Shown here piece after piece: positions 38,501 to 46,612 of a stretch of 64,000 bases of DNA (the stretch's first letter is position 1; each line of letters starts with the position of its first letter). The position numbers and the translations under genes are program-made. Origin of the DNA: Chryseobacterium ginsenosidimutans (GTDB taxonomy: Bacteria; Bacteroidota; Bacteroidia; Flavobacteriales; Weeksellaceae); assembly GCF_024807225.1 (NCBI RefSeq), contig NZ_JANUCO010000001.1, positions 2,728,001 to 2,792,000 of the forward strand, read 5' to 3'. The notes under the pieces are model-generated. The model was not told where the DNA came from. It ran no database searches and saw nothing but the letters and a program-made list of their open reading frames with translations.

Positions 38501-38807
38501 AAGATACTGGAGCTGGGATCCAAAAGAAACTTGGGCATTCATTTCCATCATGGTTTACGCATTTGTATTGCACATGAGATTGGTTCCTGGATTAAGAAGC
38601 AAATGGGCATTCCACGTAGCAACAATGTTTGCATTCTGCTCGATGGTAATGACGTATTTCGGAGTAAATTATTACTTAAGCGGACTTCACTCTTACGCAG
38701 CAGGAGATCCGGTTCCGGTTCCGGCTTGGGTATACATCGGACTTGGAACAATGGCACTTTTAGCATCAGCTTCTTATTTTAAATTTAAAACTTTGAACAA
38801 GAAATAA
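35550..38807 (+). CDS. Cytochrome c biogenesis protein, ResB (CcsB)-CcsA fusion
   Basis: 1085 residues. The N-terminal part is ResB-like: helices at about 13-33, 46-66 and 75-95, a large periplasmic domain, and a helix near 425-450. A periplasmic middle follows (about 470-770). The C-terminal part is a CcsA channel with many helices and the haem-handling tryptophan motif WGRYWSWDPKETWAF near residue 980-995; conserved histidines flank it. System II moves haem to the periplasm and attaches it to apocytochromes c; fused proteins of this kind occur in epsilonproteobacteria and Bacteroidetes. Frame is intact. Terminator follows. Confidence 0.93.
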   Translation: MKKLQDIIISTRTMAVLLLAFAFSMAYATFLENDYGTPTAKALIYEAWWFELIMVLLILNFIGNIGRYRLWRREKWPVLVFHLAFVLIFIGGAITRYVSFEGTMHIREGETSNEIVTDKNFFKIQIEEKGDVLNYQDVPYLMSPLHKDFSATYDFHGKEVKVFAKDYVQRKKDSLVAEPNGAEYLHLVSTGSTGRQNIYIKPGETKSINGTLVTFNRAIEGAVEFRNDGGKLMIKTPVDATFMTMATQATGNTVKNEFQPLALRSLYSINELKLVVPEGLKKGRLIAIEGDRKKDQAVPDVLTVELQGPKTKQLVDLSVEKGNPNAYKQVTMDGLNIMVGFGPKIYNTPFALKLEDFVMETYPGSSSPSAYESHIKIIDGGKQTPFNIYMNHVLNHGGYRFFQSSFDPDRMGTVLSVNHDYWGTLISYIGYTLLFGGLFFVFFWKGTHFWKLNKMLKDVNKKRAVSIILLFLSLGLNAQKIETHGTTDGSREHVHVEGEAHNHTPEATQTQPSQQNSLAAPLTKMRSISADEIIARNKISAEHADKFGYLLVQNFEGRIVPINTEALDVLRKLYKKDEFKGTDGKSLTADQWFLSVNTDTPSWTMVPMIKIGPKGGDELKKKAKADDDGYTSLMNLFPADADGNLRYVLENDYNTAFRKKISEQTNYDKEVISVNERVQIFNEFFSGQFMRIVPVKNDANHTWHSWLDQKMEPDMESQQVMGPYFAEVLQAQKSGDWSKADAELVKLSDYQQKWGKAVVPTKSKVDLEVFMNKVNLNFKLLIFYTIIGGLLLILGFVELFKPKKILSKIIKVIIVLGVVGYLFHFLGLVARWYISGHAPWSNGYEAIIFISWVGITAGLILYRNSNALIPAAGFMVAVIMMGFAHGGSALDPQITPLVPVLKSYWLIVHVAIITSSYGFFALSMIIAVLSLVFYIISNKETYKIHHDTTLKELVIVSEMSLTIGLFALTVGNFLGGIWANESWGRYWSWDPKETWAFISIMVYAFVLHMRLVPGLRSKWAFHVATMFAFCSMVMTYFGVNYYLSGLHSYAAGDPVPVPAWVYIGLGTMALLASASYFKFKTLNKK

Positions 38808-38830
38808 ATTTAAAATTTACACATAAACAG

Positions 38831-38866
38831 AATCCCTGAAATTAATTTTTCAGGGATTTTTTTTGT
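38831..38866 (+). terminator. Terminator after the ResB-CcsA gene
   Basis: AATCCCTGAAA and TTTTCAGGGATT form a GC-rich stem followed by eight T residues. Confidence 0.8.
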
Positions 38867-38989
38867 TTTAATTTTTAGCATTCAAGACAAAAGAAATTTA
38901 ATAAAAAAAACTCATCATTTATAATCCATAATTCAAAACTTACTCATATCTTTATGATATCAAATTAATATCAAAATAAAAATTATATC

Positions 38990-39859
38990 ATGGAAAAAGT
39001 TTTAAAACCAATGTCAGGCTATCTTGCCTTAGTTATTTGTTTAGTCTTGTTCATTGCATCTGTTTATTTGTTTATTACGGGAGCAGGAACTGAAAATATC
39101 ACCAATATGGTGTTGGCTGGAATATGCTTTATTGCATTTTTCTTTTTTATTAAAGGCTTAATGATTATTCAGCCGAACCATTCAAGAGTCTTGAATTTCT
39201 TCGGAAGATATGTAGGAACGGTAAAAGACAACGGATTGTTCTTTATTAATCCTTTATATTCTTCACAAAAAATGTCGCTTCGTTCCGAAAACCTTCAGGG
39301 ACAGACTTTGAAAGTAAACGACAAAATGGGAAATCCTATAGAAATCGCAGTCGTAATGGTCTGGAAAGTAGGAGATACCTACAAAGCAGCTTTTGATGTG
39401 GAGCGTTATTCAGATTTTGTAAAAATGCAGAGTGAAGCGGCGGTACGTCATTTGGCGATGAGTTTTCCTTATGACAATCTGGAAGACGACCATGCTCCGA
39501 TTACATTGAGAGAAGGTGGTGACAAAATTAATTCAATCTTAGAACAGGAATTAACTGACCGTCTTTCAAAAGCGGGAATTACGATTCAGGAAGCGAGAAT
39601 TTCACATTTGGCTTATGCCTCAGAAATTGCAGGAGCAATGCTTCAAAGACAACAGGCAACAGCAATTGTAGCGGCAAGAACCAAAATCGTAGAAGGAGCT
39701 GTCGGAATGGTAGATTTAGCCTTGAAAAAGCTTTCAGCAGAAAATATTGTTGAACTGGATGATGAAAGAAAAGCTGCAATGGTAAGCAATTTAATGGTGG
39801 TTCTTTGTGGCGAAAAAGCAGCACAACCTATCTTAAATGCCGGAACTTTGTATAATTAA
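38990..39859 (+). CDS. SPFH-domain (slipin/stomatin-like) membrane protein
   Basis: 289 residues. Two hydrophobic segments (about 11-33 and 38-58) anchor it, then the SPFH domain starts at VIQPNHSRVLNFFGRY-like sequence and runs to about 245. EQELTDRLSKAGITIQEARISHLAYA is the conserved flotillin-like heptad region. Such proteins scaffold membrane microdomains and often bind proteases. A small Arc-type gene lies 259 bp downstream, behind a repeat-rich stretch. Confidence 0.85.
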   Translation: MEKVLKPMSGYLALVICLVLFIASVYLFITGAGTENITNMVLAGICFIAFFFFIKGLMIIQPNHSRVLNFFGRYVGTVKDNGLFFINPLYSSQKMSLRSENLQGQTLKVNDKMGNPIEIAVVMVWKVGDTYKAAFDVERYSDFVKMQSEAAVRHLAMSFPYDNLEDDHAPITLREGGDKINSILEQELTDRLSKAGITIQEARISHLAYASEIAGAMLQRQQATAIVAARTKIVEGAVGMVDLALKKLSAENIVELDDERKAAMVSNLMVVLCGEKAAQPILNAGTLYN

Positions 39860-39989
39860 TAGAAGAATTATTAATTGAAAATTTTCCAGAAAGTTTGTTG
39901 TTCCGTAGGAAATTAAGCAAGGATTTGAGGAATCAAATAAACAGATTCTTCACTCGAATGACAAACAATATAAAATCTTTGCTGAGTGA

Positions 39990-40080
39990 AATCGCAGATT
40001 CGACGTAGTGAAACGCCTTTGCGAACTTAAAAACATAAGATTTATCAAAAAAAACTTAGCGCACTTTGCGTCAAAAAAAC
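39990..40080. repeat. Degenerate copy of the GCGCCTTTGCG-type repeat
   Basis: AACGCCTTTGCGAACTTAAA is followed by AACTTAGCGCACTTTGCGTC. Both boxes echo the inverted form of the composite repeats around the GxxExxY gene, but no such gene is present here. A half copy of the AGATTCTTC/GAATGAC repeat precedes it (39943-39963). Confidence 0.5.
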
Positions 40081-40118
40081 AAAAAGCATCAAGCAAGAAA
40101 TCAGAAAAATAGAAAAAA

Positions 40119-40307
40119 ATGGAATCAGAAAAAACTCAAAATCCTTCCGAAAACAAAGGCAAAAAATCTTTTGTCCTAAGGATTGATGAGTCTACTTACA
40201 AGCTGCTGGAAAAATGGGCAAATGACGAATTCCGAAGCGTGAATGGACAAATTGAGTATTTGCTACATCAAAAACTGACGGAAGCAGGAAGAAAGAAAAA
40301 AGAATAA
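40119..40307 (+). CDS. Small Arc-like ribbon-helix-helix protein
   Basis: 62 residues: a polar N-terminus, the strand KSFVLRIDESTYKLLEKWA and helix SVNGQIEYLLHQKLTEAG, which is the ribbon-helix-helix plan of Arc/MetJ DNA-binding proteins. It may regulate the SPFH gene upstream, but no operator is apparent. Confidence 0.75.
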   Translation: MESEKTQNPSENKGKKSFVLRIDESTYKLLEKWANDEFRSVNGQIEYLLHQKLTEAGRKKKE

Positions 40308-40320
40308 ATTGTATTCGTTG

Positions 40321-40406
40321 TTGTCATTTTGACGAAGGAGAAATCTATTTTAAACCAATATGTTTAATAGATTCTTCACTATATTTTGTTTCGTTCTGAA
40401 TGACAA
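40321..40406. repeat. Dispersed inverted repeat (GTCATT...AATGAC)
   Basis: GTCATTTTGACGAAGGAGAA opens it and GAATGAC closes it; AAATCTATT and AATAGATT pair inside. Variants lie near 39943 and 53818. The unit has no ORF. Confidence 0.6.
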
Positions 40407-40436
40407 AACAATGACAAAATAAGTTTTAACCAAAAC

Positions 40437-40466
40437 AAAAGCAGAGAAAATTTCCTCTGCTTTTGC
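40437..40466. terminator. Bidirectional terminator
   Basis: AAAAGCAGAG and CTCTGCTTTT pair in a 10-bp stem around an 8-nt loop between the Arc-like gene (+) and the small membrane protein gene (-). Confidence 0.75.
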
Positions 40467-40487
40467 TGTTTTTATATATCAATTAAT

Positions 40488-40688
40488 TTAATCAAATATT
40501 CCTGTAAAGTAACCTGCAATAATGCTCCAGGCATTTTTTCCCAAGAAATAGATAAGAGTAGAAGAAATAATTCCTTTTACAGTAAAGAATATAATTCCGC
40601 CGATCCCGAATTTCTTTACCAGCCTTTTCCATCTTGGGTCTTTCTTTTCCTCAGCAATAGGTTCGTTTGTCGTCTTATTATTTTCCAT
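40488..40688 (-). CDS. Small membrane protein of unknown function
   Basis: 66 residues: a charged N-terminus (about 1-28, basic stretch KDPRWKRLVKKFG) and one or two hydrophobic helices (GIGGIIFFTVKGIISSTLIY, then AWSIIAGYF). I do not recognise a family. It is supported as a gene by a TATCTTTG -7 box 25 nt upstream and a terminator 22 nt downstream. Confidence 0.65.
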   Translation of the reverse strand: MENNKTTNEPIAEEKKDPRWKRLVKKFGIGGIIFFTVKGIISSTLIYFLGKNAWSIIAGYFTGIFD

Positions 40689-40713
40689 TTCTGAAATTCA
40701 AATGATTACCCTG

Positions 40714-40721
40714 CAAAGATA
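40714..40721 (-). promoter_or_regulatory. -7 element of the small membrane protein gene
   Basis: On the minus strand TATCTTTG fits TAnnTTTG. Confidence 0.45.
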
Positions 40722-40771
40722 AGCATGTTTATAATTAGTCCAAATAAAAAACACGTTAAAAAAATTAAAAT

Positions 40772-40801
40772 TTTGCAGTTCACATAATATTTTTATCTTT
40801 A
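40772..40801 (+). promoter_or_regulatory. Promoter of the lysine degradation genes
   Basis: TTTG at 40772-40775, an 18-nt spacer and TATCTTTA at 40794-40801 (last base off consensus), 24 nt before the ATG. Confidence 0.45.
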
Positions 40802-40825
40802 GAGGAAACGAAAAGTAGAATTTTT

Positions 40826-42376
40826 ATGTCTAAAAAAGTAAAGGATTTTGGGATTGAAAAAACGCTCAAAAATCTAGGAATTAAAGATGAAAATAAAGGT
40901 ACTTCTGTAGGCGGAAAATACTTTGCATCAGGAAAAATTATAGAAAGCTATTCTCCCGTAGATGGAAACCTGATTGCGAAAATAAAGACTTCCGACGAAT
41001 CGGATTATGATAAGGTAATCCAGACGGCTCAGAAGGCATTTCAGGAATTCAGGGCTATTCCGGCGCCTAAAAGAGGGGAAATCGTAAGACAGTTAGGTCA
41101 GAAATTAAGGCAATATAAGGACGATTTAGGGAAACTTGTTTCTTATGAAATGGGTAAATCTTTACAGGAAGGATTGGGTGAAGTTCAGGAAATGATCGAC
41201 ATCTGTGACTTTGCAGTGGGAGTTTCAAGACAGCTTCACGGGTACACAATGCATTCGGAAAGACCTGGTCACAGAATGTACGAGCAATATCATCCGCTTG
41301 GAGTAGTGGGAATCATCACGGCATTCAACTTTCCGGTAGCGGTTTGGGCTTGGAATACGGCTTTAGCATGGATTTGCGGTAACGTTACGATCTGGAAACC
41401 ATCAGAAAAAACACCTCTTTGTGCGATTGCTTGTCAAAATATCATGAATGAAGTAATCAAAGAAAACGATCTTCCTGAAGGAATTTCAAGTGTATTGGTT
41501 GCTGATCACGAAATCGGACAAAAATTAGTGGATGATAAAAGAGTTTCTCTGATTTCTTTCACAGGTTCAACAAGAGTCGGAAGAATGGTTTCTTCTAAAG
41601 TGGCTGAAAGATTCGGAAAATCTATCCTTGAATTAGGAGGAAACAACGCGATCATCATTTCGAAAGATGCAGACATCAATATGTCGATTATCGGAGCTGT
41701 TTTTGGCGCTGTAGGAACTGCAGGACAAAGATGTACTTCAACAAGAAGATTAATTATTCATGAAGATGTTTATGATGAAGTTAAAAACAGATTGATAAAA
41801 GCTTACGGACAATTAAAGATCGGAAATCCTTTAGATGAAAACAATCACGTTGGACCGCTTATTGACGTTGCTGCGGTTACTCAATACGAAGAATCTGTCA
41901 AAAAATGTAAAAAAGAAGGCGGAAAATTCATCGTGGAAGCTGAAGTATTAAAAGGAAAAGGATACGAATCTGGTTGCTACGTAAAACCTTGTATCGCTGA
42001 AGTTAAAAATTCTTATGAAATCGTTCAGCACGAGACTTTTGCGCCGATTTTATATTTAATTAAATACAAAACTCTGGAAGAAGCGATTGTTATTCAGAAT
42101 GACGTTCCTCAAGGATTGTCGTCTGCAATCATGACGCAAAACTTAAGAGAAGCAGAATTATTCCTTTCTCATGCAGGTTCAGACTGTGGAATTGCCAATG
42201 TAAATATCGGAACTTCCGGTGCAGAAATCGGTGGTGCTTTCGGTGGTGAAAAAGAAACCGGAGGTGGTAGAGAATCTGGCTCAGATGTTTGGAAATACTA
42301 TATGAGAAGACAAACAAATACCATTAACTATACAGCTCAACTTCCTTTAGCACAAGGAATTAAGTTTGACCTTTAA
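40826..42376 (+). CDS. amaB: Aldehyde dehydrogenase, likely L-2-aminoadipate semialdehyde dehydrogenase (ALDH7-like)
   Basis: 516 residues. Catalytic Cys is in TAGQRCTSTRR near residue 303, the general base Glu in ELGGNNAIII near 270, and FNFPVAVWAWNTALAW is typical of the ALDH7/antiquitin branch, as is ERFGKSILELGGNN. The product of lysine 6-transaminase, aminoadipate semialdehyde, is its natural substrate, and the lat gene follows by 78 bp, so the pair converts lysine to 2-aminoadipate. Confidence 0.85.
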   Translation: MSKKVKDFGIEKTLKNLGIKDENKGTSVGGKYFASGKIIESYSPVDGNLIAKIKTSDESDYDKVIQTAQKAFQEFRAIPAPKRGEIVRQLGQKLRQYKDDLGKLVSYEMGKSLQEGLGEVQEMIDICDFAVGVSRQLHGYTMHSERPGHRMYEQYHPLGVVGIITAFNFPVAVWAWNTALAWICGNVTIWKPSEKTPLCAIACQNIMNEVIKENDLPEGISSVLVADHEIGQKLVDDKRVSLISFTGSTRVGRMVSSKVAERFGKSILELGGNNAIIISKDADINMSIIGAVFGAVGTAGQRCTSTRRLIIHEDVYDEVKNRLIKAYGQLKIGNPLDENNHVGPLIDVAAVTQYEESVKKCKKEGGKFIVEAEVLKGKGYESGCYVKPCIAEVKNSYEIVQHETFAPILYLIKYKTLEEAIVIQNDVPQGLSSAIMTQNLREAELFLSHAGSDCGIANVNIGTSGAEIGGAFGGEKETGGGRESGSDVWKYYMRRQTNTINYTAQLPLAQGIKFDL

Positions 42377-42454
42377 AATTATTAAAGATTAAAAGACTTG
42401 AGAATTTTTACTCTTAATTTTTAATCATAATTATCCCTAAGATTTTTATTTAAT

Positions 42455-43780
42455 ATGGAACAAACAATTGATATACAAGCAAATAAAGTTAAAGATACAA
42501 TAGGTAAACACGTTCTTGCGGACGGTTTTGATTTCGTGATGGATATTGAAAAATCTCACGGATCTTGGCTTTATGACAAGCTTACAAATAGAGAATATTT
42601 AGATATGTTTTCGATGTTCGCTTCGGCGTCTATCGGTTACAATCACCCTTATTTGGTCGAAAAATCGGCTTGGTTAGGGAAAATGGCTGTCAACAAACCT
42701 ACTTTGGCAGACATTTATTCTGAAGAATATGCACACTTTTTAGAAGTTTTCGAAAGAGTGGTTATTCCTGAAGAATTACAGTATGCTTTCTTTATTGAAG
42801 GCGGAACTTTAGGGGTTGAAAATGCCATGAAAGCATGTTTCGACTGGAAAACGCATAAAAATTTCCAGAAAGGTCTTGAAACAGAAGCGGGAATTTGTAT
42901 TCACTTCAGACAGGCATTTCACGGAAGAAGCGGTTATACATTGAGTTTAACAAATACTTCTGACCCAAGAAAATATCAGTATTTCCCGATGTTTAACTGG
43001 CCAAGAATTCTGAATCCTAAATTACATTTCCCAATCACGGAAGAAAATTTAGAAGAAACCATTAAAAACGAAAGATTAGCTTTATTGAATATTGAAGAAG
43101 CAATCTTGATGAATCCTGATAAAGTGGCTTGTATCATTATTGAGCCGATTCAGGCTGAAGGTGGTGACAACCATTTCAGAGACGAGTTTTTATTAGGGTT
43201 GAGAAAAATCTGTGATAACAACGAAATTCTTTTGATTTTTGATGAAGTTCAGACAGGTATCGGAATTACAGGAAAAATGTGGGCTTTTGAACATTTTACA
43301 GCAAAACCGGATATTATTTCTTTTGGTAAAAAAGCGCAGGTTTGTGGTGTTTTAGCCAATAAAGAGAAGTTTGATGAAGTTCCGAATAATGTTTTCAGAG
43401 AAAGCTCAAGAATCAATTCTACGTTTGGAGGTAACTTTATCGATATGCTTCGTTTCCAATTGGTAATGGAAGTTATTGAAAAAGAAAATCTTGTAGAAAA
43501 TGCAAGAATTGTAGGCGATTATCTATTGGAAGGCTTAAAAACTTTAGAACAGAAACATCCTGAAAAATTGTCAAATGCAAGAGGAAGAGGGTTGATGTGC
43601 GCTATTGATTTACCAACGAATGAAGAAAGAAATCACTTAAGAGATGAGCTTTTCAATGATGGTTTATTTATCTTATCATGTGGAGATCAGTCACTTCGAT
43701 TCAGACCTCATTTGAACGTTACGAAGGAAGAAATTCAACTTGCTTTAGACAAAATTGAAAATAATATTAATAAAATTTAA
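42455..43780 (+). CDS. lat: L-lysine 6-transaminase
   Basis: 441 residues of class-III aminotransferase. IIEPIQAEGGDNHF and LIFDEVQTGIGITG carry the PLP-site Asp, and the Schiff-base Lys is in SFGKKAQV near residue 291. FIEGGTLGVENAMKACFDWK and the sequence as a whole resemble the Lat group that moves the epsilon-amino group of lysine to 2-oxoglutarate. It is preceded by the semialdehyde dehydrogenase gene, which uses the product. Confidence 0.88.
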   Translation: MEQTIDIQANKVKDTIGKHVLADGFDFVMDIEKSHGSWLYDKLTNREYLDMFSMFASASIGYNHPYLVEKSAWLGKMAVNKPTLADIYSEEYAHFLEVFERVVIPEELQYAFFIEGGTLGVENAMKACFDWKTHKNFQKGLETEAGICIHFRQAFHGRSGYTLSLTNTSDPRKYQYFPMFNWPRILNPKLHFPITEENLEETIKNERLALLNIEEAILMNPDKVACIIIEPIQAEGGDNHFRDEFLLGLRKICDNNEILLIFDEVQTGIGITGKMWAFEHFTAKPDIISFGKKAQVCGVLANKEKFDEVPNNVFRESSRINSTFGGNFIDMLRFQLVMEVIEKENLVENARIVGDYLLEGLKTLEQKHPEKLSNARGRGLMCAIDLPTNEERNHLRDELFNDGLFILSCGDQSLRFRPHLNVTKEEIQLALDKIENNINKI

Positions 43781-43843
43781 AACTCAAAATTTGTAATTTT
43801 CAAAAAAACGTCATATATTTAGATACTCAAACGGGATCGAAAT

Positions 43844-44071
43844 ATGGAAAGAAGTACAAGAGTATCAGTTTTTGAAAGCGACAAATCAGCAGAAATCCAG
43901 CTAATTAAGTCAAAATTGGATGATGCACAAATAAAAAATTCAGTTGAAAATAGCTACCTTACTTTTACGACTACGCCTACAGCTACATCGTTAAAGTTAA
44001 TGGTTAAGTTAGAAGATGAAAAAAAAGCATTCGACGTGATCGACGCTTATCTTCAACAAAATGAAAATTAA
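43844..44071 (+). CDS. DUF2007-type small protein
   Basis: 75 residues with VSVFESDKSAEIQLIKSKLDDAQI at the start and LMVKLEDEKKAFDVIDAYLQ at the end: the ferredoxin-like PII-type fold seen in DUF2007 (putative signal-transducing) proteins. It follows lat by 63 bp and has a terminator behind it. A sensory link to lysine breakdown is inference only. Confidence 0.7.
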   Translation: MERSTRVSVFESDKSAEIQLIKSKLDDAQIKNSVENSYLTFTTTPTATSLKLMVKLEDEKKAFDVIDAYLQQNEN

Positions 44072-44105
44072 AAACAATTTCATAATTTTAAATTTTACTA
44101 CTTCG

Positions 44106-44142
44106 AACCGAAAATTAATTTTAATTAGTTTTCGGTTTTTTT
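44106..44142 (+). terminator. Terminator after the DUF2007 gene
   Basis: AACCGAAAA pairs with TTTTCGGTT, closing an AT-rich loop, followed by a T run. Confidence 0.75.
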
Positions 44143-44233
44143 TAATTAAATTTTTAGCAATAATTTATTCTAAGATTTAAGAATTTTATTATTAGTTTTT
44201 AAATGTTTCGACAAGTTCAGCATAATCAATAGA

Positions 44234-44287
44234 GGTGGGCTTTAGCCCGCCTTCAGAAATAGAGACGTTCAATTTGACTTTAGTCAA
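44234..44287. repeat. Dispersed repeat with two short hairpins
   Basis: GGTGGGCTTTAGCCCGCC (44234-44251) is a near-perfect hairpin, and TTTGACTTTAGTCAAA (44272-44287) is a second. The second resembles the TTTGAC-TTT-GTCAAA hairpin at the end of composite repeat A. Nothing else is visible in the gap 44143-44339. Confidence 0.55.
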
Positions 44288-44339
44288 AACTTAAATTCAA
44301 AATAATTCTTTAATCTTTTAATTAAAATTTTTCACAGCA

Positions 44340-44852
44340 ATGAATTCAGAAATTAAACTAAGAAAGGCAGAAATTGAAGACAGAAATATGATCTGGAACA
44401 TTTTGCAACAGGCAATCGAAAGAAGAAAACAAGACGGAAGCACGCAATGGCAACAAGGTTATCCTAATATGAATACGGTAGAAAGTGACATTGCAAAAGG
44501 ATTCGGATATGTTCTTACAGTCGATGGTGAAATTGCAGTTTATACCGCTTTAATTTTGAATGATGAGCCGGCTTACAGCACGATTGAAGGAGCGTGGTTG
44601 AGCAACGGAGAATTTGTTGTGGTTCACAGAGTTGCTGTTGATGAAAAATTTGCAGGTCAGGGATTGGCGAAAAAATTGTTTGATCATATTGAATATTTTA
44701 CTCGTGAACAGGGAATTCAGAGTGTGAAAGTAGACACCAATTATGATAATATGGCGATGCTAAAAATCTTGGAAAGTAAAGGATATTCTTATTGCGGAGA
44801 AGTTTTTCTTGCCGGCGGAATGAGAAAGGCATTTGAGAAGATTATAATTTAG
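44340..44852 (+). CDS. GNAT family N-acetyltransferase
   Basis: 170 residues. The acetyl-CoA loop is VVVHRVAVDEKFAGQGLAKKL (about 98-118) and DTNYDNMAMLKILESKGY is the C-terminal motif B. Substrate unknown. It stands alone before the efflux operon promoter. Confidence 0.85.
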   Translation: MNSEIKLRKAEIEDRNMIWNILQQAIERRKQDGSTQWQQGYPNMNTVESDIAKGFGYVLTVDGEIAVYTALILNDEPAYSTIEGAWLSNGEFVVVHRVAVDEKFAGQGLAKKLFDHIEYFTREQGIQSVKVDTNYDNMAMLKILESKGYSYCGEVFLAGGMRKAFEKIII

Positions 44853-44916
44853 GCAAAAGGTTAAATCTATTTCCATTGAATTTTTAAAACGCTATCTATT
44901 TATAAACTCTATTGAG

Positions 44917-44952
44917 TTTGTTCGTTTAGTTCTGAACTAATTTCTACTTTTG
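44917..44952 (+). promoter_or_regulatory. Promoter of the RND efflux operon
   Basis: TTTG at 44917-44920 and TACTTTTG at 44945-44952 with a 24-nt spacer, slightly long. The ATG of the regulator follows at 44970. Confidence 0.55.
44926..44940. promoter_or_regulatory. Operator in the RND operon promoter
   Basis: TTAGTTC-T-GAACTAA is a perfect 7-bp inverted repeat inside the -33/-7 spacer, the position expected for repression by the regulator encoded as the first gene. Confidence 0.7.
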
Positions 44953-44969
44953 CTACAAATTAATATACA

Positions 44970-45425
44970 ATGCATAAGAGTATAGAAATTGACGAAAAAA
45001 TTTTTCAGGATGCCGTTAAATTCTATGGCACCATTTTCAACCTACCTCCATTAGCCTCAAAAATTTATGCTTATCTTCTTTTCGATTATGAAAAAGCAGG
45101 TATCACTTTTGATGAGTTTGTGGAAGTGCTTTCTGCGAGTAAGAGCTCGGTTTCTACAAGTATTTCTTTGTTGCTGAACGCACAGCTTATCGTAGATCAT
45201 AACAAAATGGATGAACGAAGAAGATATTTTTTCATCAATGACGAATATAAAAGAATAAGATTTGAAAAAATAGTTCAGAAGATGAAAGACGAATTAAAAC
45301 TACTAGATGACTTAGACAATTTTAAAAAAAATCAGGAAGATGGGTACGACGAAAAAATTGAAGCTTATAAAGCTCTTTTAAATAAAAACATAATAAATAT
45401 TCAGCAATCTCTTAATAAACTATAA
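44970..45425 (+). CDS. GbsR/MarR-family transcriptional regulator of efflux
   Basis: 151 residues. PPLASKIYAYLLF opens the winged helix, SASKSSVSTSISLLLNAQLI is the recognition-helix segment and MDERRRYFFI the wing; the C-terminus is a long dimerising coil. It is the first gene of an operon with an RND pump; the next ATG is 2 nt after its stop. It probably represses through the palindrome at 44926-44940. Confidence 0.88.
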   Translation: MHKSIEIDEKIFQDAVKFYGTIFNLPPLASKIYAYLLFDYEKAGITFDEFVEVLSASKSSVSTSISLLLNAQLIVDHNKMDERRRYFFINDEYKRIRFEKIVQKMKDELKLLDDLDNFKKNQEDGYDEKIEAYKALLNKNIINIQQSLNKL

Positions 45426-45426
45426 A

Positions 45427-46611
45427 ATGAATAATAAGCTAGTTATACTTTCTATTGCAGGACTTTCTTTAGTTGCCTGCAAAAAAGAAGCTCCAAAGCA
45501 GGATGGTGCAAAACCATATCCTGTGGTAAATGTGGAGTCGAAAAATATAGTCGGCTATCAGACTTTCCCTGCTACAATCGAAGGTAGGGTAAACAATGAT
45601 GTTCGTGCTAAAATACAGGGATATATCACTCAGGTTTTGGTAGATGAAGGGCAATACGTCACAAAAGGGCAACCTTTATTCCGTCTTGAAACCAATATTT
45701 TAACTGAAAATGCTGCCGCTTCCAAAGCCGGAATCGGTGCTGCAGAATCTAATATTGCGGCGGCTCAGGCTGCGGTAAACGCTGCGAATGTGGAAGTAAA
45801 TAAACTGAAACCACTTGTTCAGAAAAATATCATCAGTAATGTTCAGTTGGAGACGGCGCAGGCAAATTTGGCTCAAGCTCAGGCTCAGTTACAACAAGCG
45901 AGAGCGGGCAAAAGTCAGGCGGTTGCTAATTATAAAGGAGTTGCAGCTAATATCGATTATTCTGTGATTCGTGCACCTATTTCCGGAGTTATCGGAAAAC
46001 TTCCGCTAAAAGTAGGAAGTTTGGTTGGACCGACTGATCAGACTGCTTTAACGACAATTTCAGACACTTCTCAGTTATTCGCTTACTTTTCAATGAATGA
46101 AAAAGAATATTTTGACTTCCTTGAAAAATCTCCGGGTGCAACATTGCCTGAGAAAATTAAAAACCTTCCATTGGTTGAACTTCAACTGGCAAACGGAAGC
46201 ATTTATTCTGAAAAAGGTAAAATTGAAGCCATTACAGGACAGATAGATAATACGACGGGTACGATTCAGTTTAGAGTAGGCTTTACAAATCCTCAGAAAT
46301 TATTGAGTAACGGAAATAGTGGATCTATCAGATTACCAAAAACTTATGAAAATGTATTGGTAGTTCCTGAAAGTGCGACTTACGAACAGCAAGGTATTGT
46401 TTACGTTTATAAAGTAGAAAAAGATACTGCTAAAAATGTTGTTGTAACTGTAATCGACAGAATCGACAATTTAGCGCTTCTAAAATCTGGTGTAAACAAA
46501 GGCGAAATGATCGTAGCTGCAGGAATCGGAGGTTTAAAACCGGGAACTGCCGTGAAGCCGAAGAAAATCAAAATGGATAGTCTTGTTCAATCTATAAAAC
46601 CGAAATTCTAA
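45427..46611 (+). CDS. RND efflux membrane fusion protein, AcrA-like
   Basis: 394 residues. The lipobox LVAC gives Cys18. Order: barrel and lipoyl half (about 60-90), Ala/Gln-rich hairpin coil (about 95-170), second lipoyl half (SVIRAPISGVIGKL) and beta barrel. It bridges the inner-membrane pump and the outer-membrane channel. The pump gene starts 1 nt after the stop. Confidence 0.93.
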   Translation: MNNKLVILSIAGLSLVACKKEAPKQDGAKPYPVVNVESKNIVGYQTFPATIEGRVNNDVRAKIQGYITQVLVDEGQYVTKGQPLFRLETNILTENAAASKAGIGAAESNIAAAQAAVNAANVEVNKLKPLVQKNIISNVQLETAQANLAQAQAQLQQARAGKSQAVANYKGVAANIDYSVIRAPISGVIGKLPLKVGSLVGPTDQTALTTISDTSQLFAYFSMNEKEYFDFLEKSPGATLPEKIKNLPLVELQLANGSIYSEKGKIEAITGQIDNTTGTIQFRVGFTNPQKLLSNGNSGSIRLPKTYENVLVVPESATYEQQGIVYVYKVEKDTAKNVVVTVIDRIDNLALLKSGVNKGEMIVAAGIGGLKPGTAVKPKKIKMDSLVQSIKPKF

Positions 46612-46612
46612 A

